Origin: WTKG01 sp963735005
GTDB lineage: Bacteria > Actinomycetota > Actinomycetes > Actinomycetales > Demequinaceae
Direction: 5' to 3'
DNA length: 64,000 nucleotides
Assembly: GCA_963735005.1 (NCBI GenBank)
Contig: CAVTJA010000006.1
Location: 225,851-289,850 of the forward strand
Each line of letters begins with the position of its first letter. Positions within the stretch are counted from its first letter, which is position 1. The notes beneath the pieces are model-generated. The model was not told the origin of the DNA and searched no databases. It saw only the letters and a program-made list of their open reading frames with translations. Below, one piece after another: positions 36,573 through 45,931 of the stretch. A program made the translations under genes and the position numbers.

Positions 36573-38234
36573 GTGCCCGCGCACGCTGTCCCGCCGCATG
36601 GCACACGTTCGGATCCCGACGTGCCCGACGAGTTCTCGGCGCAGGGCTTCGAGCGCAACCGCGGGTTCGAGCGACACGTCAGCGCGGGTCACGACGACAC
36701 CGCCGCTCTGCACGCTGTCGAGTATCGCGAGGGCGAACACGAGCCCACGACCATGGCCATGCCCGTGGTGGGCGGCGGTGAGAACCTCGTCATCGAGCCC
36801 GATGCGCCCACCCCACCGGACCGCATCCCACCGCGCGCGCCGCTCGCGTCCCGCCTTGCCCTGGTGGTCCTCGCGATCGCCGCGTTCGCCACCACCACGA
36901 ACGAGGCCTCGATCGTCGCGCTGAGCCCGTTGATCGCGACGGGGCTTGGCGTGCACCTCGCGAGCATCGGGCTGCTTGCGACGGGATTCGCGCTGACGGT
37001 CGTCACCGTCGCTATCCCACTGACGCTCGCGACGTCGCGGCTGAACCGCCGCGTCGTGTTGACGGGCACGATGACGGCGTGGACCGTGGGCGTAGTGCTC
37101 GCGGCTACAGCGACGGGGCTGCCTCAGCTCCTCGCCGGGCGTGTCACGTCGGCCGCTGCCCACGCGCTGTTCTGGGCGATCGTTGCGCCCACAGCGGCGG
37201 CGATGTTCGCGCCCCACATGCGCGCCGCGGTGGTCACCCGCGTCTTGGTGGGGGCGGCGGCGGCGGGGGTCATTGGCACGCCCCTCGTCACCGTGATTGG
37301 TGCCCACGCTGGCTGGCAGGCGCCGTACTGGGCGCTCGGCGCCCTGGGGCTGATGCTGGCGGTCGCCCTGGCCTTGGTGATGCCGGCCAAGCGGCGCGAA
37401 CGCGACGCGCCTCCGCGCGAGCACACCAAGGGTGACCTGCCGTCGGCCCGCGAGTTTGTGCGCGTGCTTCTCGTGGCGTTTTCCGTCACGGTGGGGATGG
37501 CCGCCACGTGGACGTACATCGTCCCGTACTACACCGAAACCGTGGGGTTCAGCATTGACACCGTGCCCGTGCTGTTCGCTCTCGGCGGCGTGCTGTCAGT
37601 AACGGCGACGCTGGTGGTCGTGAGGTTCCTCGCGAGGCACGTCGTCCGGACCGTCACGGTGGGACTTGGCCTGCTCGCGTTCGCCTGGCTTGGACTGCTG
37701 CTCGCGCAGCCGTGGGCCGCCGTTGTGGCGCACTTGTCGCAAGCGGCCGGCTGGTCGATCCTCATCTCCGCGCTTCTCAACTGGGCGATGCGGCACACTC
37801 CGTTGCGCACCGACGTCGGCGCGAGCATCTACACGGTGACCGTGAACGCGGGCGCGGCCGTCGGGCCCGCGCTCGGAGCCGTCGCAGTGTCGCGTTGGGG
37901 CACGAACTCGTTGCCGCTCGTGTCCCTGCTCTTCACGGCCATCGCGGCCGCCGCGGCGACTGGCGTGAGCGCGTCGATGCTGCGCCAGCTTGCGGTGCCG
38001 CGTCGAGTGCGGGTCGCGGTGCAGGCGCGGTTCGCGCGCCTCGAGCGGCACGACTGGAACAGGCGCGCGCTCGCCACGGCCCACCTGCCGGTGACAGCCG
38101 CCCGCCTTGTCGCCCGCCACTCCGCCCGGGTGGGCCTCGCGGCGGGACGCAGCGTGACGACGTACCCTGCTCGGCTTCGCGACAAACGCGGCACCCAGCG
38201 CCCGTCAGGACGGCCACCCGTGCATCGGCCCTAG
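36573..38234 (+). CDS. MFS transporter (AraJ/arabinose-efflux-like)
   Basis: 553 residues from a GTG at 36573, with GGAG nine bases upstream; an ATG about 60 codons later is an alternative start. Twelve membrane helices between about 85 and 460, with LNRRVVLTGTMTAW in the helix 2-3 loop and RVTSAAAHALFWAIVAPTAA typical of the drug-efflux/sugar-efflux branch. The soluble N-terminal 80 residues and a basic C-terminal 80 residues are unusually long. The substrate is unknown. Preceding gap 36383-36572 holds its promoter, with nothing else obvious. Confidence 0.85.
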   Translation: MPAHAVPPHGTRSDPDVPDEFSAQGFERNRGFERHVSAGHDDTAALHAVEYREGEHEPTTMAMPVVGGGENLVIEPDAPTPPDRIPPRAPLASRLALVVLAIAAFATTTNEASIVALSPLIATGLGVHLASIGLLATGFALTVVTVAIPLTLATSRLNRRVVLTGTMTAWTVGVVLAATATGLPQLLAGRVTSAAAHALFWAIVAPTAAAMFAPHMRAAVVTRVLVGAAAAGVIGTPLVTVIGAHAGWQAPYWALGALGLMLAVALALVMPAKRRERDAPPREHTKGDLPSAREFVRVLLVAFSVTVGMAATWTYIVPYYTETVGFSIDTVPVLFALGGVLSVTATLVVVRFLARHVVRTVTVGLGLLAFAWLGLLLAQPWAAVVAHLSQAAGWSILISALLNWAMRHTPLRTDVGASIYTVTVNAGAAVGPALGAVAVSRWGTNSLPLVSLLFTAIAAAAATGVSASMLRQLAVPRRVRVAVQARFARLERHDWNRRALATAHLPVTAARLVARHSARVGLAAGRSVTTYPARLRDKRGTQRPSGRPPVHRP

Positions 38235-38386
38235 CGCGTCGTTGCGCGCCAGCCACGCAGTCACGCGCGAGACTGCGTAGGGTTAGCGGGCAAGGGCGGG
38301 GCGCTCTATCCAGACGTGAGTACGCCTATCGCGTAGTTCACTAGCCCCGCCAGCACATTCGTCTCCGTGCTCAAGGAAGGATCTCA

Positions 38387-38758
38387 ATGACCACCGTCGC
38401 CGCCATCGCGGGAGGCCTCGCCGGGCTACTCCACGTCCTGTTCTTTGTGATGGAGTCGCTGCTGTGGCGCAAGCCGCGGGTGCACCGAGTGTTCGGAGCG
38501 GCCACCGCGGCCGACGCCGCCACTCTCGCGCCCGCGATGTACAACCAAGGCTTCTACAACCTGTTCCTTGCCGCCGGAGCGGCGACGGGCGTGGTCCTGC
38601 TCCTCAACGACGGCAACGCGATGCTGCTTGGCTACACGTGCGGATTCATGTGCGCCGCAGCGCTCGTGCTGGTGGGGCGCTCCCCGGCGATGTGGCGCGG
38701 CGCGCTCATCCAAGGGCTCGTCCCCGCCGTCGCGCTCGTCGCGCTCGCGCTCGTCTAG
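38387..38758 (+). CDS. DUF1304 membrane protein
   Basis: 123 residues, four helices, ATG after AAGGAA. GGLAGLLHVLFFVMESLLW at the start and APAMYNQGFYNLFLAAGAATG in the middle are the DUF1304 hallmarks. Function unknown. It lies 150 bases after the MFS gene and converges on the sulfotransferase-like gene four bases away. Confidence 0.88.
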   Translation: MTTVAAIAGGLAGLLHVLFFVMESLLWRKPRVHRVFGAATAADAATLAPAMYNQGFYNLFLAAGAATGVVLLLNDGNAMLLGYTCGFMCAAALVLVGRSPAMWRGALIQGLVPAVALVALALV

Positions 38759-38762
38759 CGCG

Positions 38763-39908
38763 CTACTCGTCGTGAGGCGCGCGGGCCTCGCCCGTCAACG
38801 GGTTGCGCTCGAGCGCGCGCAGAACGCCGCCGATCACCATGTCCACCGCGAGGTCCGTTGGGACCGACTCCACCGTCGGGTTGGTGCCCACCAGGTGGTC
38901 AGCGCGCGCCGTGAACGCATCGAGGTCCCCCACCACCCGCACTCCAGACGCCTTGACCTGCTGCGCCTGCTCGGCCGCGATCTCCGCGGCGCGAGCGACG
39001 GCAGCCTTCGTCAGCCGGATTGGCGCCTCGTCGGCCGGGGGCACGCGCACCTCTTGGACGCGGCGGAAGCCGGCGCGCAACAGGAACGTGTTGCGTTCCT
39101 CGCGCGTGAAGCCAAAGCCCTCGGTCGCGAGGATGACTTGCCGCGCGAGCTCCGTCTCGACGTAGGACATCGAGCGGTTCAGCGGGGTCTCCGGGTCGCG
39201 CACGAGCAAGCCCTGAGGCAATCCGAGCATCGCGTTGAAGAGGTCAAAGATGAGCGTGGGTTCGCGCTTGTCGACGCACGCGACGGTGACGTTGTCGGCT
39301 CCCACCGCTTGAGCCCAGTCCGCGATCAGGTTGGCGGTGTCGAATCGCCGCTGGACGTGCGCGTGGAGCAGCGGGTCGGGCTTGCCCGCGAGCACGACGC
39401 GCGTGAAGTCATCGAAGGTTGTCGCTTCGAGCCCGCCGCGCACTCGCTGCTGCCACATGGACGGCATCAGCTCGGCGAAGTTGCGCAACGTAATCACGAC
39501 GTGGGCGGGGCGCGGTAGCGACTCCACTAGAGGCCCCACCTGGGCGGTCGACGCACGCGATGCGTTCTCCGCCGAGATCACCAGGCGCGGCGCCTTGCTC
39601 TTGGCCGCGACCTTCATGAGCGCGTCCCACGGCTTTGCCCGCTTCACCCACCCGGACGGCGCCGGGCCGTCCTCGGGAAGCCGAAACATCGCGTTGCCGG
39701 CGGCCTCGACGTGGTGGTGCTTGAGCCGGGCGCCGGGCGCCGCGGGGTAGAACACTCCGCGCTCCAGCAGCGCGGTTGCCTGCGCCCACATCGCGTGCTG
39801 GAGGCTCGACGTGCCCGTCTTGGGCAGGCCCACGTGGAAGAGGGCGTGGCCCTCGGGAATGGCAGGCACGGCGGCGAGCGGCGATCCGGTCGGGTCCGTC
39901 GGAGTCAT
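38763..39908 (-). CDS. sulfotransferase-like P-loop protein
   Basis: 381 residues. The N-terminal HVGLPKTGTSSLQ (25-37) is the PAPS 5'-phosphate-binding loop of sulfotransferases, and VISAENASRAS and HVVITLRNFAELMPSMWQQ (about 135-160) resemble the 3'-phosphate loop, with Arg/Ser. The C-terminal half is helical and not diagnostic. It probably modifies a carbohydrate or lipid outside core metabolism. Gap to the downstream SDR gene is 29 bases; that gene is on the same strand but upstream in transcription order. Confidence 0.78.
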   Translation of the reverse strand: MTPTDPTGSPLAAVPAIPEGHALFHVGLPKTGTSSLQHAMWAQATALLERGVFYPAAPGARLKHHHVEAAGNAMFRLPEDGPAPSGWVKRAKPWDALMKVAAKSKAPRLVISAENASRASTAQVGPLVESLPRPAHVVITLRNFAELMPSMWQQRVRGGLEATTFDDFTRVVLAGKPDPLLHAHVQRRFDTANLIADWAQAVGADNVTVACVDKREPTLIFDLFNAMLGLPQGLLVRDPETPLNRSMSYVETELARQVILATEGFGFTREERNTFLLRAGFRRVQEVRVPPADEAPIRLTKAAVARAAEIAAEQAQQVKASGVRVVGDLDAFTARADHLVGTNPTVESVPTDLAVDMVIGGVLRALERNPLTGEARAPHDE

Positions 39909-39937
39909 GGGGAAACCCTAGCGGCCGCGACGGGCGG

Positions 39938-40714
39938 CTAGTCCTCGGGCGCGGAGTCCCCCGCGCCCATATAGCGGACGGTCTTGGTGGCGCCGCCCTG
40001 CTCGCGCGGGCGGATCACCATAGTGTCGATCTGTACATGGTGGGGCCGGTGGATGGCCCACGCGATGGCGTCGGCGATGTCCTCCGCCACCAGTGGCTCG
40101 ATGCCCTTGTAGACGGCGTCGGCGGCGTCCTGGTCGCCGCCAAAGCGGTTGAGGCTGAACTCCTCGGTGTGCACCATGCCAGGCGCGATCTCGATGACGC
40201 GCACGCCGGTGCCGGTGAGTTCCAGGCGCAAGGTCCGGGCGAGCGCGGCCTCGGCGGTCTTGGCCGCCACGTAGCCCGCGCCGCCCTCGTAGGGTTCGTG
40301 CCCCGCGGTGGACGTCACGATGACCACATCCCCGTGGCCGGACTCCCGCAGCGCCGGCAGGAACGCCTGCGTGACTCGTACCGTGCCCACCACGTTGGTC
40401 TCGTATTGCGTGGTCCACGCCGCGAGGTCGCTGGTCGCAATGGGCTCAAGCCCAATCGCGCCTCCAGCGTTGTTGACGAGGCCGTGTACCGGGCCCGCGG
40501 CCGTGGCCTGCTTGACGAGCGCCGCGACGTCCTTGTCCTTGGTGATGTCGGCGACCACGTACGCGCAGCCGGTTTCTTCCGCGAGCTCCTTGAGGCGTTC
40601 CTCGCGGCGGGCGACGGCGGTGACGCGCAGGCCCTCGGAGCGCAGCGCACGCACGGTCGCCGCCCCGATCCCGGACGACGCGCCGGTCACCACCACGTGG
40701 AGTTCTTCGGTCAT
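39938..40714 (-). CDS. short-chain dehydrogenase/reductase
   Basis: 258-residue classical SDR. Cofactor loop TGASSGIG (10-17), NNAGG (81-85), and the catalytic Ser135, Tyr148 and Lys152 (YVAAK). The cofactor region TAVARREER (32-40) with Arg after the second strand suggests NADP. Substrate unknown; closest general type is the YdfG/serine-dehydrogenase-like branch. It overlaps the ICMT-like gene by four bases (ATGA). Confidence 0.92.
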   Translation of the reverse strand: MTEELHVVVTGASSGIGAATVRALRSEGLRVTAVARREERLKELAEETGCAYVVADITKDKDVAALVKQATAAGPVHGLVNNAGGAIGLEPIATSDLAAWTTQYETNVVGTVRVTQAFLPALRESGHGDVVIVTSTAGHEPYEGGAGYVAAKTAEAALARTLRLELTGTGVRVIEIAPGMVHTEEFSLNRFGGDQDAADAVYKGIEPLVAEDIADAIAWAIHRPHHVQIDTMVIRPREQGGATKTVRYMGAGDSAPED

Positions 40715-41202
40715 GCGGCAAGCCTAGGGCGGCGGCGCCCGAGGCCAGGGATGAACTTGCCTGTGTCGCGCGCGTAGGCCTCGTAGCCGTCGTACGCACG
40801 CACAAGGTAGCGCTCCTCGACGCGCGTCTTGACCTCGAACAGCACCGCGAGCGCGAGCGCGGACGCGTAGCTGGCGATCGAGCCCATGGTGACCGCCACG
40901 CCAACGGCGAACGCGGCGAGCGACGCGTACATGGGGTGACGGACCCACCGGTAGATGCCGTGCGCGACGAGGCCCTCGCGGTTGGGCTCGGGGTGGGGCG
41001 TCAGCGCGCGGCCAAGGTGTGCGACGGATGCGACGAACCCGACCATCCCGAGCACGATGGCGGCGACCCCAATCGGCTCCGAGGACCACAACTCCGGGCC
41101 GACGCGTGGCGCCACTGCCGCGATTCCGACGGCAAGGAACAGCACAACCTGAATCGCGACGAGAGTCCAGCCGAGCGCGCGGCCCGCGGGTGGGGGTGCC
41201 AT
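40711..41202 (-). CDS. isoprenylcysteine carboxyl methyltransferase-like membrane protein
   Basis: 163 residues, four membrane helices. GLVAHGIYRWVRHPMYASLAAF and the closing KTRVEERYLVRAYDGYEAYARDTGKFIPGL are signatures of the ICMT/PEMT family, which uses S-adenosylmethionine to methylate at the membrane. Bacterial members have no prenylated protein substrate, so the target is unknown. Coupled to the SDR by a four-base overlap. Confidence 0.87.
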   Translation of the reverse strand: MAPPPAGRALGWTLVAIQVVLFLAVGIAAVAPRVGPELWSSEPIGVAAIVLGMVGFVASVAHLGRALTPHPEPNREGLVAHGIYRWVRHPMYASLAAFAVGVAVTMGSIASYASALALAVLFEVKTRVEERYLVRAYDGYEAYARDTGKFIPGLGRRRPRLAA

Positions 41203-41223
41203 GTCGTCAGCCTAGGGCCCGGC

Positions 41224-41928
41224 CTAGCCGCGGTCGATCCGCACGGTTGCGACGAGCTGCTCGATCGCGTCGCGGTCAACCTGGCCGCCGAACTGCGACA
41301 CCGTGATGACCACGACGTTCTTGCCGTTCACAAGTGCCACCGCGACGCCGTCGAGCGGCACCCCGCTCTGGACGCCAGAAAAGTCCACCCAGCCCGCGTC
41401 GAGCCCGTTGGCGGTGGTGAAGGAACGCGGCGCGGACACGACGGGGTCGGTCAGGGACGCCGCGACGCCGTCGACGACGGATGCGGCTTGCGCGCTCCCG
41501 GTGAGCGACGCGGAGTCGGTCGCGACGGTCACGGCGGCGAGCATGAACGGCGGGCCCGCGACGTCGCCAAGTACCCACACCCGCACCTGCTCGATGCTGT
41601 CGCTCACGAACTTCGGCTGGTCCGCGTCGGGGAGGAGGTCGGTCGCGAAACGCCACTCCCCTGGCACGGCGAATGCCGCCCGGCTTTGCGTGTCGCGGAA
41701 CGTCTCCCACCCCGCGGGCACCGGCGCGTCCTGCGCAACCGGGGTGCCTACGTAGTTCAGGTCCGGCGCGCCGGGAGCCGCCTTGGAGCCAAAGTAGAAG
41801 ATGCCCGCGCCGATCAGCAGGAGGAGCACGAGCGCCCCGCCGACGAGCCACCCGGGCAGGCCTGGGCTTGCCGATGCGACGGCGTCCTCCTCGGGTTCGG
41901 GCGTGACGTCTTGCGCTGGGGCGGGCAT
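41224..41928 (-). CDS. single-pass membrane protein with extracellular domain, unknown
   Basis: 234 residues. Acidic N-terminus (1-22), one helix (27-47), then an external domain (55-234) of mixed alpha/beta type with WETFRDTQSRAAFAVPGEWRF and NGKNVVVITVSQFGG. The look fits LpqN/PsbP-like actinobacterial lipoproteins but with a membrane anchor. Located 21 bases upstream of the ICMT-like gene on the same strand, so likely the first gene of that group. Divergent from the ROK-like gene. Confidence 0.75.
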   Translation of the reverse strand: MPAPAQDVTPEPEEDAVASASPGLPGWLVGGALVLLLLIGAGIFYFGSKAAPGAPDLNYVGTPVAQDAPVPAGWETFRDTQSRAAFAVPGEWRFATDLLPDADQPKFVSDSIEQVRVWVLGDVAGPPFMLAAVTVATDSASLTGSAQAASVVDGVAASLTDPVVSAPRSFTTANGLDAGWVDFSGVQSGVPLDGVAVALVNGKNVVVITVSQFGGQVDRDAIEQLVATVRIDRG

Positions 41929-41992
41929 GGGCTGAACCTAGCCCGGCGGCCATGCGCGGTCAATCGGGCTCCCGCGTTGGTACGTTGACGGG

Positions 41993-42841
41993 GTGAGGGA
42001 ACTGTTCAGGAGGCGCGACTACGCGGCCGCAACGCGCGGTCCGCTGCCTCCAGCGCCGCGCGTGGGAGTCGATACGAGCGGCGCCACGGTCATCGTCGCG
42101 CTCGTGGCGTCCGACGGTTCATGGACGACGCACCAAGGCGGCCCCGTCGGGCGCGGCACCACCGCATACGTCGCGTCGATCGTCGATGCCGTCGCTGGGC
42201 TACGGGACGCCGCGGGCGCGCCGATGCGGGACCTCGCGGAGATGGCGGGCGTGGGTGGCGTGACCATCGGGATCGGCGCGCCGGGACACGTCAAGGCCGG
42301 GGTGGTCTCGCACGCTGTGCGGCTCGGAATCGAACGGCTCGACCTCGCGGGGGCGCTCGAGCGCGCGTGGGGGATGCGGCCGCACATCGCGAGTGACGCG
42401 GACGCCGCTGCCGTAGGCGCGCACTCGCTGCTGGACGGCGAGCCCGACTCGCTGGCGCTACTCAGGCTTGGGGACGACGTCGCGGCCGGCTTTGTGTTGG
42501 ATGGGCGGGTGTGGGCCGGGTCGCGCGGCGCCGCGGGGCAGCTCTCGCAGGTGGCGCTGGCGCAGGGCCAGGCGGAGGCAGCCACGCAGATCGCTGACGC
42601 GGTACGGACCATCCTGCTGACCGTAGACGTGGAGACCGTGTTCATCACCGGCGAGTACGCGAGGGCGGGTGCGCCCCTGCGGGCAGCCGTGGCGGCCGCG
42701 CTAGCCGCCCAGCCGGACGCGCAATCGCCACAGATCGCCGCGCTCGACCTACCCGCGCGCGTGCGCTGGCTCGACCCCGACGAGCCGATTGCCGCAGTAG
42801 GCGCGGCCCTCCTCGCGCACCGCGTCGCCGCGCGCGGCTAG
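41993..42841 (+). CDS. ROK-family-like protein, zinc motif missing
   Basis: 282 residues, GTG start at 41993. The actin-fold ATPase pattern is seen: phosphate-1 region VGVDTSGATVIVALVASDG (normally GIDxGGTxI), HIASDADAAAVGAHSLL (normally NDAN-AA-GE), and DVAAGFVLDGRVWAGSRGAAGQLSQ. The CxCGxxGC zinc motif of sugar-kinase ROK proteins and the HxxG-type His are absent, and the usual G-G-T is S-G-A. It may be a degenerate regulator instead of a kinase. Stop codon shares CTAG with the convergent neighbour. Confidence 0.72.
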   Translation: MRELFRRRDYAAATRGPLPPAPRVGVDTSGATVIVALVASDGSWTTHQGGPVGRGTTAYVASIVDAVAGLRDAAGAPMRDLAEMAGVGGVTIGIGAPGHVKAGVVSHAVRLGIERLDLAGALERAWGMRPHIASDADAAAVGAHSLLDGEPDSLALLRLGDDVAAGFVLDGRVWAGSRGAAGQLSQVALAQGQAEAATQIADAVRTILLTVDVETVFITGEYARAGAPLRAAVAAALAAQPDAQSPQIAALDLPARVRWLDPDEPIAAVGAALLAHRVAARG

Positions 42842-43305
42842 CCGTTCAGGAACGGGTCGGCGGCGCGCATCGGCCCGCCCTCGCCGTGCATCAGCTCGCG
42901 GCAGATGCCGCGGATAGCGGAGGCCATCCATTCGGCGATCATCTCGTCGTGGTAGCCCTCCACGCCGCTGAACGCGACCACCAGGCCGTGGCTGATGATC
43001 GCGCCCGGGTACTTGATGTCGCCGGGCTGGTACAGGTGCGGATGCGCCTCCCCCACGAGCCAACTTGGCATGCCGGTACGTAGCGCGACCTTGGTCTTGG
43101 CGGGCGCGAACGTCATCGTGTCTGCGTTCTCCTCGTCCCCCACGATCCCGGTGAAGAGGATGTCGCCGTCGGCGCTCGCGGGGTCTACGACGACCACGGT
43201 GCCCGTGTATCCGTTGATGACCCCGGCGTCGTGAGCCGCCTTGATCGCTGGCAGCACGATGTCCCATGCCTGTGCGCAGATGTCCTTTGTCAGTCCCGTG
43301 TACAT
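42838..43305 (-). CDS. conserved hypothetical, GlcG/HbpS-like weak
   Basis: 155 residues. AWDIVLPAIKAAHDAGVINGYTGTVVVVDPAS is faintly like GlcG/HbpS (DUF336) proteins, with a long helix and a hydrophobic strand, but the C-terminus (SHGLVVAFSGVEGYHDEMIAEWM) is not. I cannot assign a role. One base separates its start from the stop of the ion-channel gene upstream on the same strand, so it is probably translated from the same message. Confidence 0.65.
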   Translation of the reverse strand: MYTGLTKDICAQAWDIVLPAIKAAHDAGVINGYTGTVVVVDPASADGDILFTGIVGDEENADTMTFAPAKTKVALRTGMPSWLVGEAHPHLYQPGDIKYPGAIISHGLVVAFSGVEGYHDEMIAEWMASAIRGICRELMHGEGGPMRAADPFLNG

Positions 43306-43306
43306 G

Positions 43307-45181
43307 TCAGTCCGCCGATATCACGATGATGCGGTCGCCGGGCGCGTACACCCTGCGGTCGCGGTTGGCGGGGCTCACCACAACCTGTGGGCCACCCCCT
43401 GGCTCGGAAGGCGCGGCGCAATAGCCGATCGCGGTCTCGCCGCGCGCGCTGGCCGCCGCGGTGACGGTGTAGAAGTCCACCTCGGGGCCAAGCTTGATGT
43501 AGCGCTCCGCGGGGCGCAGGTAGATCTCCTGGCCGTCATGCGCGAAGAGCTCGCCGAACACGCCGGCGAGCTTGGGGTTCTCCGACAGCTGCGCGATCAT
43601 CAGCGAGATTAGGTGGTCGGACACGATGAAGTCGTTGATCTTTGTCACCGTCGCGAGCTTGCGGTTGCGTTCGTCGAGCATCTCAGACACCACGGTGAAG
43701 TCCTTGCCGGTGGTCTGCATGATGTCGCGCAGGTGAAGCAGCGTGACAAGCGTGCGAGTGTCGGCCTGCGCCAGCGGGAGGTCGTGGCTGTACGCGAGCA
43801 CGATCACGTGGTCGTAGCCGTGCGGCTTGAGGCGCTCGAGGACGTCGCGGTCCGTCGTGTCGCCGTCGGCGACCGTCACTTTCGCGTTGACCGTCTTGTC
43901 AAGGTCGCGAACCTTGAAGTCGGACACGATGGTGATTGTGGATCCCTTCGCGGCGTACGCGTCGAGTTCGCGGACGACGTGCGGGAGCTCGCGGTTGGCG
44001 CCAAGTATCAGCGACTTAGTCGGCTTCTTTGGCAGGCGCTTGGCGGCGACGATGTTCGACTTCACGGCGACGCCAGGGGCGTCGGGGGCGACCACCGAGT
44101 CGTCCTCCGCGATCACCACCACCCGCGCGCCCGGGCCCAGCTGCGTGTTGCCTGGCGGGTTGAGGGTGACCTCGCCGTCGGCGATGACGCCGATGACCGT
44201 GGACGTGTTGTACTTCAGCTGTGCCTCGGCGTACGTGGTGCCCGCGAGTTCCGGCTGGTGCACAAAGTAGATCTCGTTTCCGGCGAAGCTCAGTAGCTCG
44301 GTGTAGACGGCGCTGAGGCCCGGCTGGTGGGCGGTCTGCGCCGCGATCTGGCCGATCTTCTCGGTACCGAGCACCCACTGGGTGTTTTCCGATCCCGCGA
44401 TCTTTGCCACCTGCATGTTGCGGGCCTTCGAGATTTGGCCGACAAGGTGCAGCGGCCGGCCCGCGCGCAGCGGGTGGCGGGACAGCGCGAGCGCGATCTT
44501 GATGACCCGGGCGTCGGCGTCAGGGAACTCGTCCGCCGCAAGCAGGATCACGGAGCGCGCGCGGAACGGCCGCACCCGCATCAGCACGTCCTGGTCGAGG
44601 GGGTCGCCGCTGCGGGTAAGAATCTTGACGCCGCGGTTGTGGCCGATCTTGTCCGCGATCTCGTCGTCCATCTCCACCTTGTCCTTGTCGGCAAGGATCA
44701 CGACGGTGGCGCCGCGGCTCGATTTGTTGGCCTCGACCAGCCCGTTGAGGATGTGAAAGATCTTCGGGTTCCACCCGATGATGACCGTGTGGCCCGTCTC
44801 GAGCACGGGGGTGCGGCCCTTGCGCAGCCCGTTGACCTTGTCGCGGAAGAAGCTCGAGATGATGCCGATCAGCATCGCCACCAGGCCAAGGCCAACTGTC
44901 GCGACCACCGCCATGACGATGCGGAACAGCCACGGGCTGGAGCTCGCGAAGTCCTTTGCGTTGAGGGTCGTGACGAAGTTTGTCCAGAGGACCTCCGCCC
45001 ACGAGTCCGCCTCGCCACCCTCGCCGCTGTTGATCAGCTTCACCACGAACGTGTTGAGGATGATGAAGATCGCGGTCACCACGCCGAGGAACCACAGCAT
45101 CGAGACCAGGCCGCGCCCCATCGCGTTGTCGAACCAGTAGCGGAAGCGCTGGACGAGCGTGGGCTTGTCGGGGTTGTCCAT
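43307..45181 (-). CDS. CASTOR/POLLUX-type putative ion channel
   Basis: 624 residues from ATG 45181 (MDNPDKPTLVQRF), preceded by GAGGAG at a slightly long spacing; a GTG at 45205 is an alternative. Two to four membrane helices (about 25-50, 85-115) and VVATVGLGLVAMLIGIISSFF. The RCK-like cytoplasmic part (120-624) has TVIIGWNPKIFHILNGLVEANKS, RARSVILLAADEFPDADARV and a second half SLILGANRELPHVVREL ... HVIVLAYSHD. This is the CASTOR/POLLUX/SYM8 group. Plants use homologues for calcium signalling in symbiosis; bacterial roles are not known. Divergent from the POR operon. Confidence 0.85.
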   Translation of the reverse strand: MDNPDKPTLVQRFRYWFDNAMGRGLVSMLWFLGVVTAIFIILNTFVVKLINSGEGGEADSWAEVLWTNFVTTLNAKDFASSSPWLFRIVMAVVATVGLGLVAMLIGIISSFFRDKVNGLRKGRTPVLETGHTVIIGWNPKIFHILNGLVEANKSSRGATVVILADKDKVEMDDEIADKIGHNRGVKILTRSGDPLDQDVLMRVRPFRARSVILLAADEFPDADARVIKIALALSRHPLRAGRPLHLVGQISKARNMQVAKIAGSENTQWVLGTEKIGQIAAQTAHQPGLSAVYTELLSFAGNEIYFVHQPELAGTTYAEAQLKYNTSTVIGVIADGEVTLNPPGNTQLGPGARVVVIAEDDSVVAPDAPGVAVKSNIVAAKRLPKKPTKSLILGANRELPHVVRELDAYAAKGSTITIVSDFKVRDLDKTVNAKVTVADGDTTDRDVLERLKPHGYDHVIVLAYSHDLPLAQADTRTLVTLLHLRDIMQTTGKDFTVVSEMLDERNRKLATVTKINDFIVSDHLISLMIAQLSENPKLAGVFGELFAHDGQEIYLRPAERYIKLGPEVDFYTVTAAASARGETAIGYCAAPSEPGGGPQVVVSPANRDRRVYAPGDRIIVISAD

Positions 45182-45205
45182 TAGGGCATGTCTCCTCGGG
45201 TGCAC

Positions 45206-45358
45206 GAGCCGGCTAGCGCAAGGCTAGCGACCCGCGGCCGGATGCGCGAGGGGGTATCTCGGTTCGGCCGGCCGTGCGGGCATCCGGCCAGGGACTTACG
45301 TCCCAACGCGGCGCAACGTTTAGACGGACGATGAAGTCGGGGAGGAAAGGAACGGTAG
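45206..45358. promoter_or_regulatory. divergent promoter region, channel gene/oxidoreductase operon
   Basis: 153-base gap between two divergent genes. It contains an inverted repeat, GGGAC-TTAC-GTCCC, at 45291-45304, possibly an operator, and a GGAGGAAAGGAAC ribosome site before the porG start. No recognised regulator consensus. Low confidence that the repeat is a binding site. Confidence 0.35.
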
Positions 45359-45931
45359 ATGTTCCAGGTCCGGATTCACGGGCGCGGCGGCCAAGGCGCA
45401 GTCACCGCGGCCGAAGTGCTGTCCATCGCCGCCTTCGACTCGGGTCGCCACGCGCAGGCGTTCCCTTCCTTTGGCTCCGAACGCACCGGCGCGCCGGTGG
45501 TGGCGTTCTGCCGCATCGACGACAAACAGATCCGGGTGCGGGAGCCCGTCGTCGAGCCAAACGCCGTGATCGTCCAGGACCCCACCCTGCTGCACCACGT
45601 GGACGTGTTCGCGGGCCTGCAGCCCGGCGGCTACGTGCTGATCAACTCGTCCAAGACGTCCGTCGAACTGGGGCTCTCCGACCTCTCAGCCCACGCCGAC
45701 GCCACCATCGTCACCTTGCCGGCCACCGAGATTGCGCTCGAGCACATCGGCCGCAACCTGCCGAACATCGTGCTGCTCGCGGGGTTCGCCGCGCTCACTG
45801 GAGTGGTCACCGTCGACAGCGTGACGCACGCGGTCGCATCAAAGTTCTCGGGCAAGGTGCTCGAAGCGAACGTCGCCGCCGCGCACGACGCCTTCGCGCA
45901 GGTGCGCGCCCAGCTGGAGGGGGTCTCGTAA
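45359..45931 (+). CDS. porG: 2-oxoacid:ferredoxin oxidoreductase, gamma subunit
   Basis: 190 residues. MFQVRIHGRGGQGAVTAAEVLSIAAF is the family signature of the gamma subunit, and SFGSERTGAPVVAFCRI follows. In the POR/KOR family this subunit forms part of the CoA-binding side. It is the first gene of a four-gene operon (gamma, alpha, beta, flavin/Fe-S). Its TAA stop overlaps the alpha ATG by one base. Substrate not settled: pyruvate is the likeliest, 2-oxoglutarate or other 2-oxoacids possible. Confidence 0.9.
   Translation: MFQVRIHGRGGQGAVTAAEVLSIAAFDSGRHAQAFPSFGSERTGAPVVAFCRIDDKQIRVREPVVEPNAVIVQDPTLLHHVDVFAGLQPGGYVLINSSKTSVELGLSDLSAHADATIVTLPATEIALEHIGRNLPNIVLLAGFAALTGVVTVDSVTHAVASKFSGKVLEANVAAAHDAFAQVRAQLEGVS

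Noticed and set aside
42838..43305. Firm GlcG/HbpS assignment
   Set aside because: Similarity limited to one helix and strand; kept as hypothetical.
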